A DNA stretch of 64,000 nt from Sacculina carcini (Eukaryota > Arthropoda > Thecostraca > Sacculinidae): positions 5,179,501-5,243,500 of the forward strand of contig OU696575.1 of assembly GCA_916048095.2 (NCBI GenBank). Reading direction: 5' to 3'. The notes under the pieces are model-generated. The model did no database searches. It was not told the origin of the DNA and saw only the letters and a program-made list of their open reading frames with translations. Position 1 is the first letter of the stretch; the number at the start of each line of letters is the position of its first letter. Made by a program: the position numbers and the translations under genes. Positions 20,736 to 30,558 of the stretch are shown here, piece by piece.

Positions 20736-21322
20736 TGTAGTTGTATTGCAGAACAGATGATGGACGGTGAAATATATATAACACAATCGCACAATATCAC
20801 ACCTAGTAAATACACGCAACACTCATTATGCACACCGCCGTACACTGTAACTCAACGCTTCCGCGCACCGTTCACACTCACATCATGAACGCTCGATCTC
20901 GACTGCCCATGAAACTCAACGCGTCATCGAACCCCCTTTACACTGCCCATACTTCCCCCAGTTACATCGCCACCAAGACAGTACAGGATAGACGCACACG
21001 CGCACACATACACACGCACACACACACTCACATGCATACACATACACACACGTGCACACCATCTGCCTGTATAACCAGTGCTGCGCATACAGACACGCAC
21101 GCATTCACAAACAAACATCTACCGCTCGCGCAAGGACCACAGCCACACAAACACGTGACTGCACACACACATACACGGCCTCTGCCAACGCGACCAGTGC
21201 TGCGCGTGTATACAGACACACAGACATACAAACGTTGAATGTCATGTAAGCAAACGTTCAATTTATCGAACATCTCGCGCATCACTCGCTCTGGCGCCTC
21301 GGATCAACAATATGATATTACA
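20736..21322 (-). repeat. Element 3 5' LTR
   Basis: 587 bp, ending ...CAACTACA in element orientation. It differs from the other LTR at one base in the CA-rich part and one near the outer end. Confidence 0.9.
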
Positions 21323-21327
21323 CATAC

Positions 21328-21533
21328 CTTCGTATGTGCGTCTTGTTTTGTTGTGAAAATTTGTTTGAACTTTAACTTTGATACGTATTGTATGTGACAC
21401 TGTCACTGAACTTGGAAGTTTTCCCTCTCTCTCTCTCATGGACGATTGCCGTGTGCGCACCTCGCTGCTCGCGCTCTTGTACTTGTGAGCATTAAATTTG
21501 CTACGTGTTTTGGTGTTTGTGGCTCTCGCTAAA
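21328..21533 (+). repeat. Element 2 3' LTR, second part
   Basis: The remaining 206 bp of the element 2 LTR; with 18237-18328 it adds to 298 bp, the same length as the 5' copy. Confidence 0.9.
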
Positions 21534-21699
21534 CAGTGACTGTTTCTGTGTCAGTTGCTATCACACGGAGTTGTTTATACGTAATACGAGCAAAGTGATT
21601 TTTCTAAATGAGCTTGTGAAGGAATGAGATACGCAGTGAGAATATAGTGATAATATAGTAGTACTTCTCCACTCTGCAGGTGTAAGTTTGCGAGTGCGA

Positions 21700-22130
21700 C
21701 GGTTCTATGTTACTCATGGCCTGCAGGGCGATTTCTTCCATTACGCAGATGCGCTGTTCGGCCATTGAGACCCCTCAGTCACCTCGACCAGTCACACCAG
21801 TGATTTCATCCATCCGTTGTCTCAACTGCCGCTTGATATTGCTCTTCAGAGAGCTCCAAAACAGCTCTATGGGGGTGAGAAGGTAGGAAAATGGAGCAAG
21901 TCGAAGCAGTCCACAATACTCCTGACTAGAAAACAATTCCTCCAGGCTGCTGTGTGCCGGCACGTTGTCCATAATTATGTTGGGCCGGTGAATTTCAGCA
22001 TCCCTGCATGCCTGCACCAATGACTGGAACCATTGCACGCAGTCTTGTTTTTAATGCTCCTATCTTCGTGGAAACCCGTGGAGACCCTTGACCCGTGCCC
22101 CGTTCACTACCCGTGAGCTTGTCATGACCC
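21700..22130 (-). pseudogene. Tc1/mariner-like transposase, C-terminal part
   Basis: The - strand frame has the second catalytic Asp in NIIMDNVPAHSSLEE and the last acidic residue in YLLTPIELFWSSLKSNIKRQL, the hallmarks of the IS630-Tc1-mariner superfamily. It is the continuation of 26494-26690, from which it is separated by LTR element 4. Frame breaks make it inactive. Confidence 0.7.
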
Positions 22131-22266
22131 TGTGGCCTCCGCGCCACCATTGTATTTTATATTCATTTGTATATGCGTTGTTTCATTTGTGGTTTCCGAT
22201 ATACGTTATCTAGCCAGTCGATCAATACACAGTTACGTGTTATTATCTTTTGTAGGCGCTCCTACA
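22131..22266 (+). repeat. Element 4 5' LTR
   Basis: TGTGGCCTCCGCGCC...GCTCCTACA; 136 bp, short for a gypsy LTR. Confidence 0.92.
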
Positions 22267-22333
22267 AGTGGTGACCCCGAACGTTCGTTGTAAAATATTT
22301 TTCTGTATTTCTTCGCCTGTGCGAAATATCACA

Positions 22334-23134
22334 ATGTCAATTGAGCAAGCAGACGCTCTTTCAGCAGCAGTCCGGGTGGAGCTGCCCGTGTATGATGACA
22401 CTGATGTTGACACGTGGCTACTGATGTGTGATAATCTGTTGTAAGATGGAGGAGTGAAGACACAGCTGACCAAATTTCGCAAAGTCTTGGCAAAACTCCC
22501 CCCCGCGAAGTTTCGCATTGTCAAGGACCTCGCGAGTCAATCACCGCTGGCAGCCGACTGCTACGATCGGCTTCAAAACAGACTGCGTACCAGGCTCCAA
22601 TTGTCTCCAGCTGAGAGGCTCCAGCGTTTGGAGAGCCTTCCTCGGCGGCTGGGCTCCATGAAGCCATCCGAGCTTTATGACGCCATGCACGCGCTTTACC
22701 CACATGGTATGGATCACGAGATCTTGCGCGAGGTCTTTTTGCTCAGGCTTCCCACAGAGATGCAGCTTCTGTGCAGAGAATTGCTGAAGACAGTAACTCT
22801 TCGTGAGGCTGCCCTCCAAATCGACATCCACCATCGTGCACGCCCTCATGAGACACCAGCGTCAACTCTTGTGGTCAGCCAGGAGATCAGTGACGACGAC
22901 GAATGTGTTGTTGCTGTCACGCGCCATGCGGCCGCACGTGCCCCAACAGACGCGGTTAACCGCCGTCATAACAGCTCGCAGCAAGCAACTGCAGGCTCAA
23001 GTTTCGTCGACCGCTGGTGTCGCCTCCACCGCAAATACGGTCCCGCCGCGCGGCATTGTTCTGGACCGTGCACGTACCGCGCTGACCTGCCACAGTTCCA
23101 GCGACCGGGAAACGGGCACGGCAACCGGCGGTAA
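22334..23134 (+). pseudogene. Element 4 Gag, one premature stop
   Basis: ATG 22334 opens a 266-codon frame broken only by TAA at 22442-22444 (codon 37, in NLL*DGG). The rest reads as a gypsy capsid (FRKVLAKLPPAKFRIV, LREVFLLRLPTEMQLL) with the zinc motif WCRLHRKYGPAARHCSGPC, the CxxHxxxGxxAxxCxxPC type. The stop TAA (23132-23134) overlaps the pol ATG (23134-23136) as TAATG. Confidence 0.85.
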
Positions 23135-26100
23135 TGGCCACGTCCGGTTGCCTCAAACGTGAGTGCCACCTGTTGTTTGTGACCGACATCTCTGGCCGCA
23201 AGTACCTTGTTGACAGTGGTTCAGAGGTGTCATTGTTACCCGTCGGTCAGAAACACCTCAGCGAGTTGCCTCAACCGAAACTTCGAGCGGCTAACGGCTC
23301 TTCCATACCCGTTTACGAGGTTGGTCGCCTAGTCAGCGTCGATCTGGGCCTGGGTAGAGTCTATTCTTTCAAATTCATCGTCGCGGCTGTACCCACACCG
23401 ATAATCGGTGCAGACTTCTTGAGGGAATATGGTCTCATGATTGACATGCAAGGCCGGCGACTCGTCGACAGTGCGACATTTTTGTCCACTAATTCATCAC
23501 GTCATGTTGACCATCCGGACCTCACGTGCATAAGTGCCGTTCAACGCTCCAATCAAGATGGTGATTTGTTCCGCGACATCCGCCAGTCTAGCGCGTTCGA
23601 GAAACTGGCAGTTCCGCCGTCTGGTTTTCCGGTGGTTACTGTTCCAGGCGTGACGCATCGTATCGTCACACGCGGCAACCCAGTGTTCGCGCGTCCTCGT
23701 CGCCTGATGCCTGCCAAACTCGCCGCCGCCAAACGTGAACTCGACGAGCTGATCGCACGTGGTATTCTGGTGCCGTCGTCGTCTCCTTGGTCAAGCCCTA
23801 TACACTTGGTCGAGAAGGACGGCGGTACTTCCTTCAAAATGGTGGGATGTTATGAGCGTCTGAACGCCATAACTGTACCTGACAGGTACCCCGTACCACA
23901 TATGCAAGCGTTTGCCGACCAACTGGCTGGAGCCAAAATCTTCAGCACAATTGACCTACCCCGTGCATTTGCCCAAGTACCGGTGCATGAAGACGATCAA
24001 GAAAAGACAGCCGTCACGACCCCATTTGGACTTTTCCATCGCACGAGGATGCCGTTTGGTCTCTGCAACGCGGCTCAGACGTTCCAGAGGCTAATGGACA
24101 CCGTACTTCGAGGCATGCCACGAGTTTACTGCTACCTGGACGATATTCTCGTGTTCTCGCCAGACGCTGAGACCCATCGCGAGGACCTGCACGAACTTTT
24201 CCGCCGCCTGCTGCTGGCTGGACTGGCTGTGAAGCCAGAGAAGTGCGTTTTCGGTGCATCCAGCGTTCGATTCGTAGGCCTCGAGGTGTCAGCCTGCGGC
24301 ATAGAACCTCTCCCAGACAAAGTCGCCGACTTGCTGACCATGCAGCCCCCTCGCGACGCCACGCAATGCAGGCGCTATCTGGGAATGGTCAACCATTTCC
24401 ATCGGTTCCTACCCAACCTGTCATCCACTCTCGAACCGCTCCATGCAGCAGCAAAGCTCAAACGCGAGTTCGTCTGGGGACCCCAGCAAGCAGCAGCTTT
24501 TGAGAGCACCAAGTCAGCGTTAGCGGCCGTATCCCGTCTCGCGTATACTCTGCACGACGCGCTAACCAAGGTCGTAGCTGACGCATCGGATCGCGCAGTA
24601 GGTGCAGTGATCCTGCAGCTGCAGAATCACAAGTGGGTACCACTTGCGTATCACTCGCGCATACTGACCGGTTCACAGCTAAAGTGGTGTACAGGAGACA
24701 AAGAATTGTTTGCCTTGTTCAGCGCCGTGAAACGGTTCAGACACCTCTTAGAAGGCCGTCCGAATTTACAACTGTGGACTGACCACAAACCGCTGATTCA
24801 TGCATTCACCAGCTCATCCGAGCGATCAGCTCGCGTTCAGCGCCAACTGGCGTACCTCAGCGAATTCTCGACTGACGTCAGGCACATCAAGGGTCGTGAC
24901 AATGCCGTCTCAGACTGTCTCAGTCGTCCACCAGACGCTGCCTTGCGTTCAGTGTCTGAGATACATGCTGAGGCTCAGCAAGGCTTAGACCTTAAAAAGC
25001 TTGCCTTAGCACAACAAGGAGCTTTAGATATCGCCGCTCTCGCCGCTTCTTCCTCGCTTCGTATTGAGCGCCGTGATGTTGAAGGTGTCCCGACTGATCT
25101 TCTGGTGGACGTCTCCACCGGTGTTGACCGCCCACTTGCACCTGAGGCGTTGCAGCACGAGATCTATCTGCTATTTCACAGCATGCACCATCCCAGCGCG
25201 CGAACGACCCGGCGCCTGATCTCGGAACGCTTTGTGTTTAGTCGCATAAGCTCGAAAGTGTCAGCTTGGGTGAGGAATTGTACCCTCTGTCAACGATGCA
25301 AAGTCGGCCGTCACCAACATACGTCGTTGCGCCGCCCTGCAACACCATCTGGACGTTTCGAGGCGCTTCACGTTGACGTCGTCGGACCACTTCCGGAAGA
25401 CAACGGTCATCGCTATTTGTTCACAATAGTGGACAGGTACACGCGTTACCCCGAGGCAATACCGATGCCAGAGGCTTCTGCTGCGTCTTGTGCTCGCGCT
25501 TTACTTGACTGGACGTCTCGGTTTGGTATGTGCCTGTGCATTACGTCCGACCGTGGCCGACAGTTTGTGTCCGACCTGTGGACCGAGTTTTGGTCCATCC
25601 TCGGGGTTCAGCTGAAGACAACGTGCGCCTATTCTCCTCAGCAGAATGGGTTAGTAGAGCGTATTCATCGCCAGCTGAAAGCCTCTCTTACTGCTGCTCT
25701 AGAGAGCAATGTCAACTGGATGGCGGCCCTGCCCTTGGTTCTGATGGGCATGCGGGCGGCGTACAAGCCGGACATCAATTCATCATCAGCGGAGATGGTG
25801 TTTGGCGAAAAAATGCGCCTCCCGGGCCAATTTTTCTCACAGGCTGAGTTGTCACCAGCGAATGAGACAGCTCGACAGCTCGCCACCTCCATGTCAAGAC
25901 TCCGGCCAGCACCGACCGCTTGGCACCTCCGCTACGACGCCGACCGTCCGTTTGTGTCGCAGCCGCTGATGACGGCGACACATGTGTTTGTTCGTGTGGA
26001 TGCTGTGCGTCCACCACTGACTCCCCCTTACCGCGGACCGTATGCCGTGCTTCAGCGCGGTGACAAAGCATTCGTTTTGGACTTCAACGGACGCCCGGAC

Positions 26101-26331
26101 ACAGTCGCCATCGACCGTTTGAAGCCGGCAATTTCCGAGAGAAGCCAAACATGCAGCTCACCACTGCCGCCTTCAGCCCAAACTTCTCAAGGCGCCGCCG
26201 AGGCAGCTGCGGTTCCCACGTCGGTAACGGAGTCGCCTGTTCCTGCTGACACTTCGCACACACTCCGGCCTCCCAGAATCGTTTGGTCCAGGCGCGCCAG
26301 GCCAATTCGCGCCCCGGTTCGCTTTCAGTAG
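23134..26331 (+). CDS. Element 4 Pol, intact
   Basis: An open frame of 1065 residues. Order: protease (LVDSGSEVSLLP, where Ser replaces the usual Thr of D-T/S-G), RT with YPVPHMQAFADQ and the catalytic CYLDD at about 24130-24145, RNase H with DASDRAVGAVILQ and WTDHKPL, integrase finger (HHPSARTTRRL...CTLCQRC) and DDE core (HVDVVGPLP, TSDRGRQF, NGLVERIHRQ). The C-terminus has VFVRVDAVRPPL and TVAIDRLKPA, typical of gypsy integrases. The ATG overlaps the gag stop, suggesting stop-start re-initiation. All catalytic residues seem present. Confidence 0.93.
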   Translation: MATSGCLKRECHLLFVTDISGRKYLVDSGSEVSLLPVGQKHLSELPQPKLRAANGSSIPVYEVGRLVSVDLGLGRVYSFKFIVAAVPTPIIGADFLREYGLMIDMQGRRLVDSATFLSTNSSRHVDHPDLTCISAVQRSNQDGDLFRDIRQSSAFEKLAVPPSGFPVVTVPGVTHRIVTRGNPVFARPRRLMPAKLAAAKRELDELIARGILVPSSSPWSSPIHLVEKDGGTSFKMVGCYERLNAITVPDRYPVPHMQAFADQLAGAKIFSTIDLPRAFAQVPVHEDDQEKTAVTTPFGLFHRTRMPFGLCNAAQTFQRLMDTVLRGMPRVYCYLDDILVFSPDAETHREDLHELFRRLLLAGLAVKPEKCVFGASSVRFVGLEVSACGIEPLPDKVADLLTMQPPRDATQCRRYLGMVNHFHRFLPNLSSTLEPLHAAAKLKREFVWGPQQAAAFESTKSALAAVSRLAYTLHDALTKVVADASDRAVGAVILQLQNHKWVPLAYHSRILTGSQLKWCTGDKELFALFSAVKRFRHLLEGRPNLQLWTDHKPLIHAFTSSSERSARVQRQLAYLSEFSTDVRHIKGRDNAVSDCLSRPPDAALRSVSEIHAEAQQGLDLKKLALAQQGALDIAALAASSSLRIERRDVEGVPTDLLVDVSTGVDRPLAPEALQHEIYLLFHSMHHPSARTTRRLISERFVFSRISSKVSAWVRNCTLCQRCKVGRHQHTSLRRPATPSGRFEALHVDVVGPLPEDNGHRYLFTIVDRYTRYPEAIPMPEASAASCARALLDWTSRFGMCLCITSDRGRQFVSDLWTEFWSILGVQLKTTCAYSPQQNGLVERIHRQLKASLTAALESNVNWMAALPLVLMGMRAAYKPDINSSSAEMVFGEKMRLPGQFFSQAELSPANETARQLATSMSRLRPAPTAWHLRYDADRPFVSQPLMTATHVFVRVDAVRPPLTPPYRGPYAVLQRGDKAFVLDFNGRPDTVAIDRLKPAISERSQTCSSPLPPSAQTSQGAAEAAAVPTSVTESPVPADTSHTLRPPRIVWSRRARPIRAPVRFQ

Positions 26332-26357
26332 TCGGTGCTCCGCACCTGGGGGGGAAC

Positions 26358-26493
26358 TGTGGCCTCCGCGCCACCATTGTATTTTATATTCATTTGTATA
26401 TGCGTTGTTTCATTTGTGGTTTCCGATATACGTTATCTAGCCAGTCGATCAATACACAGTTACGTGTAATTATCTTTTGTAGGCGTTCCTACA
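26358..26493 (+). repeat. Element 4 3' LTR
   Basis: Second LTR, preceded by the purine tract ctgggggggaac. Confidence 0.92.
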
Positions 26494-26690
26494 ACCCCGA
26501 TTATATGGAGGTTCGCTCCTTTGCTGGCGCTGGACCTTTGCTGGCGCTCCTGGACCGGCCCTGACTCCTTCTGAAGTATAAACAAAAATAGGTCTCGTCG
26601 AACCATACTGGAGTGCCGCCTTCAGACCGCACCTTGAACGATGCCTCCATGTATGCGGCTCTTTTCAGCCACATATTACAGAAATTTAAT
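26494..26690 (-). pseudogene. Tc1/mariner-like transposase, N-terminal part
   Basis: The - strand frame includes GGTPVWFDETYFCLYF, with the first catalytic Asp followed by Glu, and KGANLHIIG, at which LTR element 4 cuts in. The reading continues at 22130 downward. Inactive. Confidence 0.65.
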
Positions 26691-26844
26691 AGTTTACGTT
26701 AAGTGTTTTGTCTCAACAAAATTTAAACAATAAATACTTTAAATTGATTAATATATAGTAGAAAATATTATTGGTATAACTATAATATGTATTATTCTAC
26801 AATAGAGAAATTTACTGCGCTGAGTAACTCAGTTTTCATGAAAT

Positions 26845-26960
26845 ATATTTTCATTTGGATTAAGTCTAATTTCATTTGGATTAACTCTATTTTCATTTGG
26901 ATTAAGTCTATTTTCATTTGGATTAAGTGTATTTTCACTTGGATTAACTCTATTTGCAAA
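26845..26960. repeat. 21-bp minisatellite, array C (inverted)
   Basis: About five copies of the array A unit in reverse complement (tcatttggattaagtctat), ending at cggattaactctatttgcaa-like lead-in, here ggattaactctatttgcaaa. It lies 15 kb from array A in opposite orientation. Confidence 0.9.
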
Positions 26961-27029
26961 AAGTATAGTAAATATTAATAATAATAAATTGTCATAACTA
27001 AGCCAGACATTTGCAGCATCAGTGATCAA

Positions 27030-27240
27030 AAGCGACACATACATGTCACACACCAAACCGCACGCACACACGCACAAACACACACACACACACACACACG
27101 CACGCACAACCACACACAACACACGCATACATACATACACTCTCATATACACACACACATATACACACATACGCACACATATACACACATACGCACACAC
27201 ATTCATATACACACACACAATTACACACGTACACATGACA
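27030..27240. repeat. CA-rich microsatellite
   Basis: Compound (CA)n/(TACA)n tract. The open frames in it are an effect of the repeat. Confidence 0.9.
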
Positions 27241-27524
27241 TGCACACACAATCAACATGCAATGGATGAAATACATTATTCCTAGTAGGACAAGGAGATT
27301 ATTCCTGGAGTGTTATTCTTCGGAGAAGTTGTCCCTCCGGATAGAGAGCATTGGTCTACGGGGGAAAAATTGACATGAATATAAAAATTATTACATTTTT
27401 AGGGATATGTATATATAGTATTTTATAGATAAATTTTTATTTTCATGTCAATTCAAAATCGATTTGTTAGTTCCTTGTGAACTTGATACGACCCGAATAT
27501 AAGGTTCGTTGCGTGTATTTCCAG
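27241..27524. other. Intron end, no gene seen
   Basis: AT-rich intron sequence ending in the acceptor tatttccag. Confidence 0.5.
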
Positions 27525-27605
27525 AGACAACATATCGTCAATGATGCAGAATGCTCTGGATTCTGCCACTGATGACTGGGGAATCAAAGTGGAACGAGTT
27601 GAAAT
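27525..27605 (+). CDS. Stomatin-like gene, exon WGIKVERVE
   Basis: Begins after tttccag and completes the Arg split at 11256. Encodes DNISSMMQNALDSATDD then WGIKVERVE. The block DxWGIKVERVEI is diagnostic of stomatins. Donor gtgaga after AT; the Ile codon is completed at 28812. Confidence 0.95.
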
Positions 27606-27745
27606 GTGAGATATCACCACAACTATCGCTCATTGCACGAACACAGCCGCAAGATACATGCAACCCTGCACCAAACATGTCCACTTGAACATGAACAGTC
27701 GACCATATCAGTGAACATTGACACAAAACAGTCTAACTGTTTCAG

Positions 27746-28429
27746 CAGGGCCGGATTTGGGGGAGGGGGGCAAAGAGGGCACCTGCCCAGGGGCCTCCAC
27801 ATTTTAGGGGGCCTCAAAAAATGGACCCAGGCTTGAATCATTTCAGTAAATATATAAGGAGTATGAGTTTTTTGAGTCAGAAATAAAACAAAAGTATGCT
27901 ATTTATGATGTATCTTTCTTCATCACGGAAAACTACAGTAAAACCACACAGCGACTTTGATCACCAAATTTTCAAGGGCCAAGTATCGTAAAGTATCTGG
28001 TCTATAAATTCAGATACCGCTATAGTTGTTTCTATTCAACGAAGAAACTTTGGTTTTGATTTTAAGATTGGAGACACTGAGTATGGGTCATGCTTCCTAA
28101 TCACCTTCGAAAAATGGTTTGTTTGTTTGTGCAGAACCCTGATGAGTGAAAGCAAACTAACATTTAGATTTATGGTAATAAAACTTATGCTATTTATTTT
28201 ACATTGTTTTTCATAATCTTTTCATACTCGAGTGTACATAGTCAGGAGAGGTCATTTTGCAAACATGATTAAGATAACCAAAATTCATAACTGGCAGGAC
28301 CGGCAATGATGATTTCCGGTGGAGCTTACAGCACCCCCATGTGAGGCTTGCTTCGCTCGCCACCCGCCTCAAGCAGGGCCTCTACACATAGATTGCCCAG
28401 GGGCCTCCACATGCCTAAATCCGGCACTG
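27746..28429. mobile_element. hAT-type MITE (684 bp) with perfect 8-bp duplication
   Basis: Ends are CAGGGCCGGATTTGGGG and, inward from the right, CAGTGCCGGATTTAGGC. The flanking TGTTTCAG is present at 27738-27745 and 28430-28437 without mismatch. Internal gcccaggggcctccacat blocks occur near both ends. No transposase frame. It inserted in the intron between the WGIKVERVE and coiled-coil exons. Confidence 0.88.
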
Positions 28430-28811
28430 TGTTTCAGACTCATGTATACTGACGTAAAATGTCAATTATTCCGAATATTGAAAATGGAAAATGAAGCCGA
28501 CTTGCTTGTGCGAAATGGTTTTTAAACCATTGGTGACCACAGCAATAACATATAATATAATATTGACAAAATGACACTAATATTTCTATGATACAAACAA
28601 CATATTTTTGTAGAGATGTATCACATACTCTTTCACATATATATCCATCATATGTCTCACATCCCAAACATACACCCTCATATGTTAGAAGCACACTCTG
28701 CTGATCGGACTCAAAAGCACACGAACTAGCTGAGAACATCATGAACATACACATACACACACATACACACAGGCAGACAGACATGATGGAGTGACATTCT
28801 TGTGCTTGCAG

Positions 28812-28992
28812 CAAGGACGTGAGGCTGCCGGTGCAGTTACAGCGCGCAATGGCCGCAGAGGCCGAGGCGGCTCGTGAGGCTCGAGCCAAGGTGGTGGCCG
28901 CCGAGGGCGAGCATCGAGCCTCACGTGCCCTCAAGGAGGCGGCCGATGTGATCAGCGAGTCACCCGCCGCGCTGCAGCTCAGATACCTGCAG
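28812..28992 (+). CDS. Stomatin-like gene, coiled-coil exon
   Basis: After acceptor cttgcag; the first base completes Ile. Sixty codons encode [19 protein letters not shown], then [20 protein letters not shown] and [20 protein letters not shown], the oligomerising helix that follows the SPFH domain in stomatins. Ends in phase 0 with CAG|gtcaac. Confidence 0.96.
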
Positions 28993-29736
28993 GTCAACAT
29001 GACCATTATATTTGTGTGTTATTTGGGGGTTATTGCGTATTGCACAACGCCGTTACTAATATAAAAGTCTGGGCCAAAGGTAGACAACCCAAATCTTGAA
29101 ATAGCCACATTGAACCGCAACAAACAAGAAAATATGTCTGGTGCCCTAATTGTCTGATATTATATAAATATTTTAATGAAGACAACACATGTTGCTGCTA
29201 TTTATCCATGCTAGCTCTACAGTTAGCATAGTATTAGCCTCCCTCGTATTTGCCTTCGATATTCCTAGAAAAATCGCATCGAAACAAAGAGACAATCTCA
29301 TACTCCGTCTTTGTATTGGTTACTTTCCCAATTAATGGTGGTCGGACAGAGAACACAAGATCACGGTTCAGTCGGTACTGTCTTTTTGTCTTCTGGTAAA
29401 GCGATGCAACGGTGCAAGCTCGGCCTACTACTCAACAATGCCACTCCCACACACACTCCACACACTCTCACGCGTACACTCCACACTCATCCCATCCGCA
29501 TCACAATCTCGCACATACACAAAGACATTCCACACACTCCCGCACAGTCTTTGCTCATTTTCCCACAAATTCAACAAAGACGCAGTGAACCACTCGGACA
29601 GCGCCGAAGAGTCACATATAGCCGACCATTAGCCCAGGCGGTCACACGATAATAACACTGCGACCCCTGGGAATTAATGTTTGCTGGAATGTGTATTGTT
29701 CGAGCCTGTAAGTGCATACGTCGCGTGTGTTTGCAG
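28993..29736. other. Intron, no other feature seen
   Basis: AT-rich intron. A short run of cacacactc repeats lies near 29445-29545. Confidence 0.5.
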
Positions 29737-29829
29737 ACGTTGAACTCAATATCGGCCGAGAAGAACTCTACCATCATTTTTCCGCTGCCAATCGACCTGA
29801 TGGCGCAGTTCGTCAGCGGTAAAAAGTAG
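29737..29829 (+). CDS. Stomatin-like gene, C-terminal exon
   Basis: After acceptor ttgcag it encodes TLNSISAEKNSTIIFPLPID, then LMAQFVSGKK and TAG at 29827-29829. The TIIFPLPIDLM segment is the C-terminal signature of stomatins. A GT at 29820-29821 inside the exon (AGCG|GTAAAA) could act as a donor to the candidate exon at 30455. Confidence 0.93.
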   Translation, partial: TLNSISAEKNSTIIFPLPIDLMAQFVSGKK

Positions 29830-30155
29830 GTCAGCTCACTGTTGTCATTGCATGGTACAACACCCGCCTACAATCGCTATATATTGTCATCCTGCATTTG
29901 TTTAGGATTGGAAAGGAAAAAAGATACACTTGTGAATATGAATGTACAGTATAGTATATTATGAATATAAATGTAAACGTAAATTATGTGAAGTATTGAT
30001 GTAAATTGCATGAATTGATGATCCAAGTGCTTCAAAATGCTCACAAATCTGTATTCATTTATTATTATGTTGATTAGTACGGTTTAGTATTAGTTTGCGG
30101 TGTTTGTATGTCGAGCTTTTGTATGTTTACCTCGGGCACAACTACTACTGATAAT

Positions 30156-30298
<143 letters not shown>

Positions 30299-30454
30299 TA
30301 CACACACCTATAATCCCCAATCGTACCTCATTTTCTCGGCGTGGAGTCCAGTCCAGTCGGACAGAATGTGCATAGTGTCTTGAATGTGCATGGTGTCTTA
30401 AACGCTGCGACATTGTCTTACTGTTTGCACGACGCCATGGTTCTGTCACGGCAG

Positions 30455-30558
30455 ACAATCCACCGCCTCGAGTACGGAACGACATCACCGATCGAAAATG
30501 CCCGCTGGAGGAGGAGACAGAACGATGGCCAGCGGACATTCAGCTGCTGTTATCGTAG
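30455..30558 (+). CDS. Possible alternative last exon of the stomatin-like gene
   Basis: Follows acceptor cacggcag. If spliced from a donor gtaaaa at 29820 the phase fits (G|AC) and gives D, then NPPPRVRNDITDRKCPLEEE and TERWPADIQLLLS before TAG. An AATAAA lies 120 bp further on. The tail would be acidic, unlike the short -SGKK end. There is no homology support; the case rests on phase, splice sites and lack of stops. Confidence 0.35.

Larger units (their letters stand above)
18329..21322 (-). mobile_element. LTR element 3, non-autonomous, inside element 2 LTR
   Basis: Two 587-bp LTRs (18329-18915 and 20736-21322), with only two differences noticed, are flanked by the duplication CATAC (18324-18328 and 21323-21327). 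The element inserted into the 3' LTR of element 2 in the opposite direction. The interior has a single polyprotein frame related to element 1 but lacks RT, RNase H and the integrase core. It needs enzymes from a full-length relative. Confidence 0.9.
13602..21533 (+). mobile_element. LTR element 2, Ty3/gypsy, split by element 3
   Basis: The LTRs are 298 bp each. The 3' LTR is in two parts, 18237-18328 and 21328-21533, around element 3. The target duplication is CAGT (13598-13601 and 21534-21537). The layout is gag, -1 slippery site, then protease, RT, RNase H and integrase in a frame with several stops. LTR similarity is high, yet the pol frame is broken, so this copy is recent but dead. It lies in the 16-kb stomatin intron. 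Confidence 0.9.
22131..26493 (+). mobile_element. LTR element 4, nearly intact Ty3/gypsy
   Basis: 136-bp LTRs (22131-22266 and 26358-26493) differ at two positions. The flanking duplication is ACCC (22127-22130 and 26494-26497). The primer site TGGTGACCCCGAAC begins two bases after the 5' LTR. Pol is fully open; Gag has a single stop. The element is inserted into a Tc1-like transposase in the same intron as element 2. Confidence 0.92.
2062..29829 (+). other. Stomatin-family (SPFH/band 7) gene, seven exons
   Basis: The gene spans about 28 kb. Exons at 2062, 7877, 10583, 11078, 27525, 28812 and 29737 join in phase (0, 1/2, 0, 2/1, 2/1, 0) to give about 248 residues: membrane hairpin, SPFH domain, alanine/glutamate-rich coiled coil ([19 protein letters not shown]) and the C-terminal oligomerisation/raft segment (NSTIIFPLPIDLM). 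The family forms cholesterol-binding oligomeric scaffolds on the inner face of the plasma membrane and tunes ion channels; examples are stomatin, MEC-2 and podocin. The order and junctions match a stomatin-type gene, and no inactivating change was seen. The introns are swollen by retroelements. N-terminal exon(s) are missing. Confidence 0.9.
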
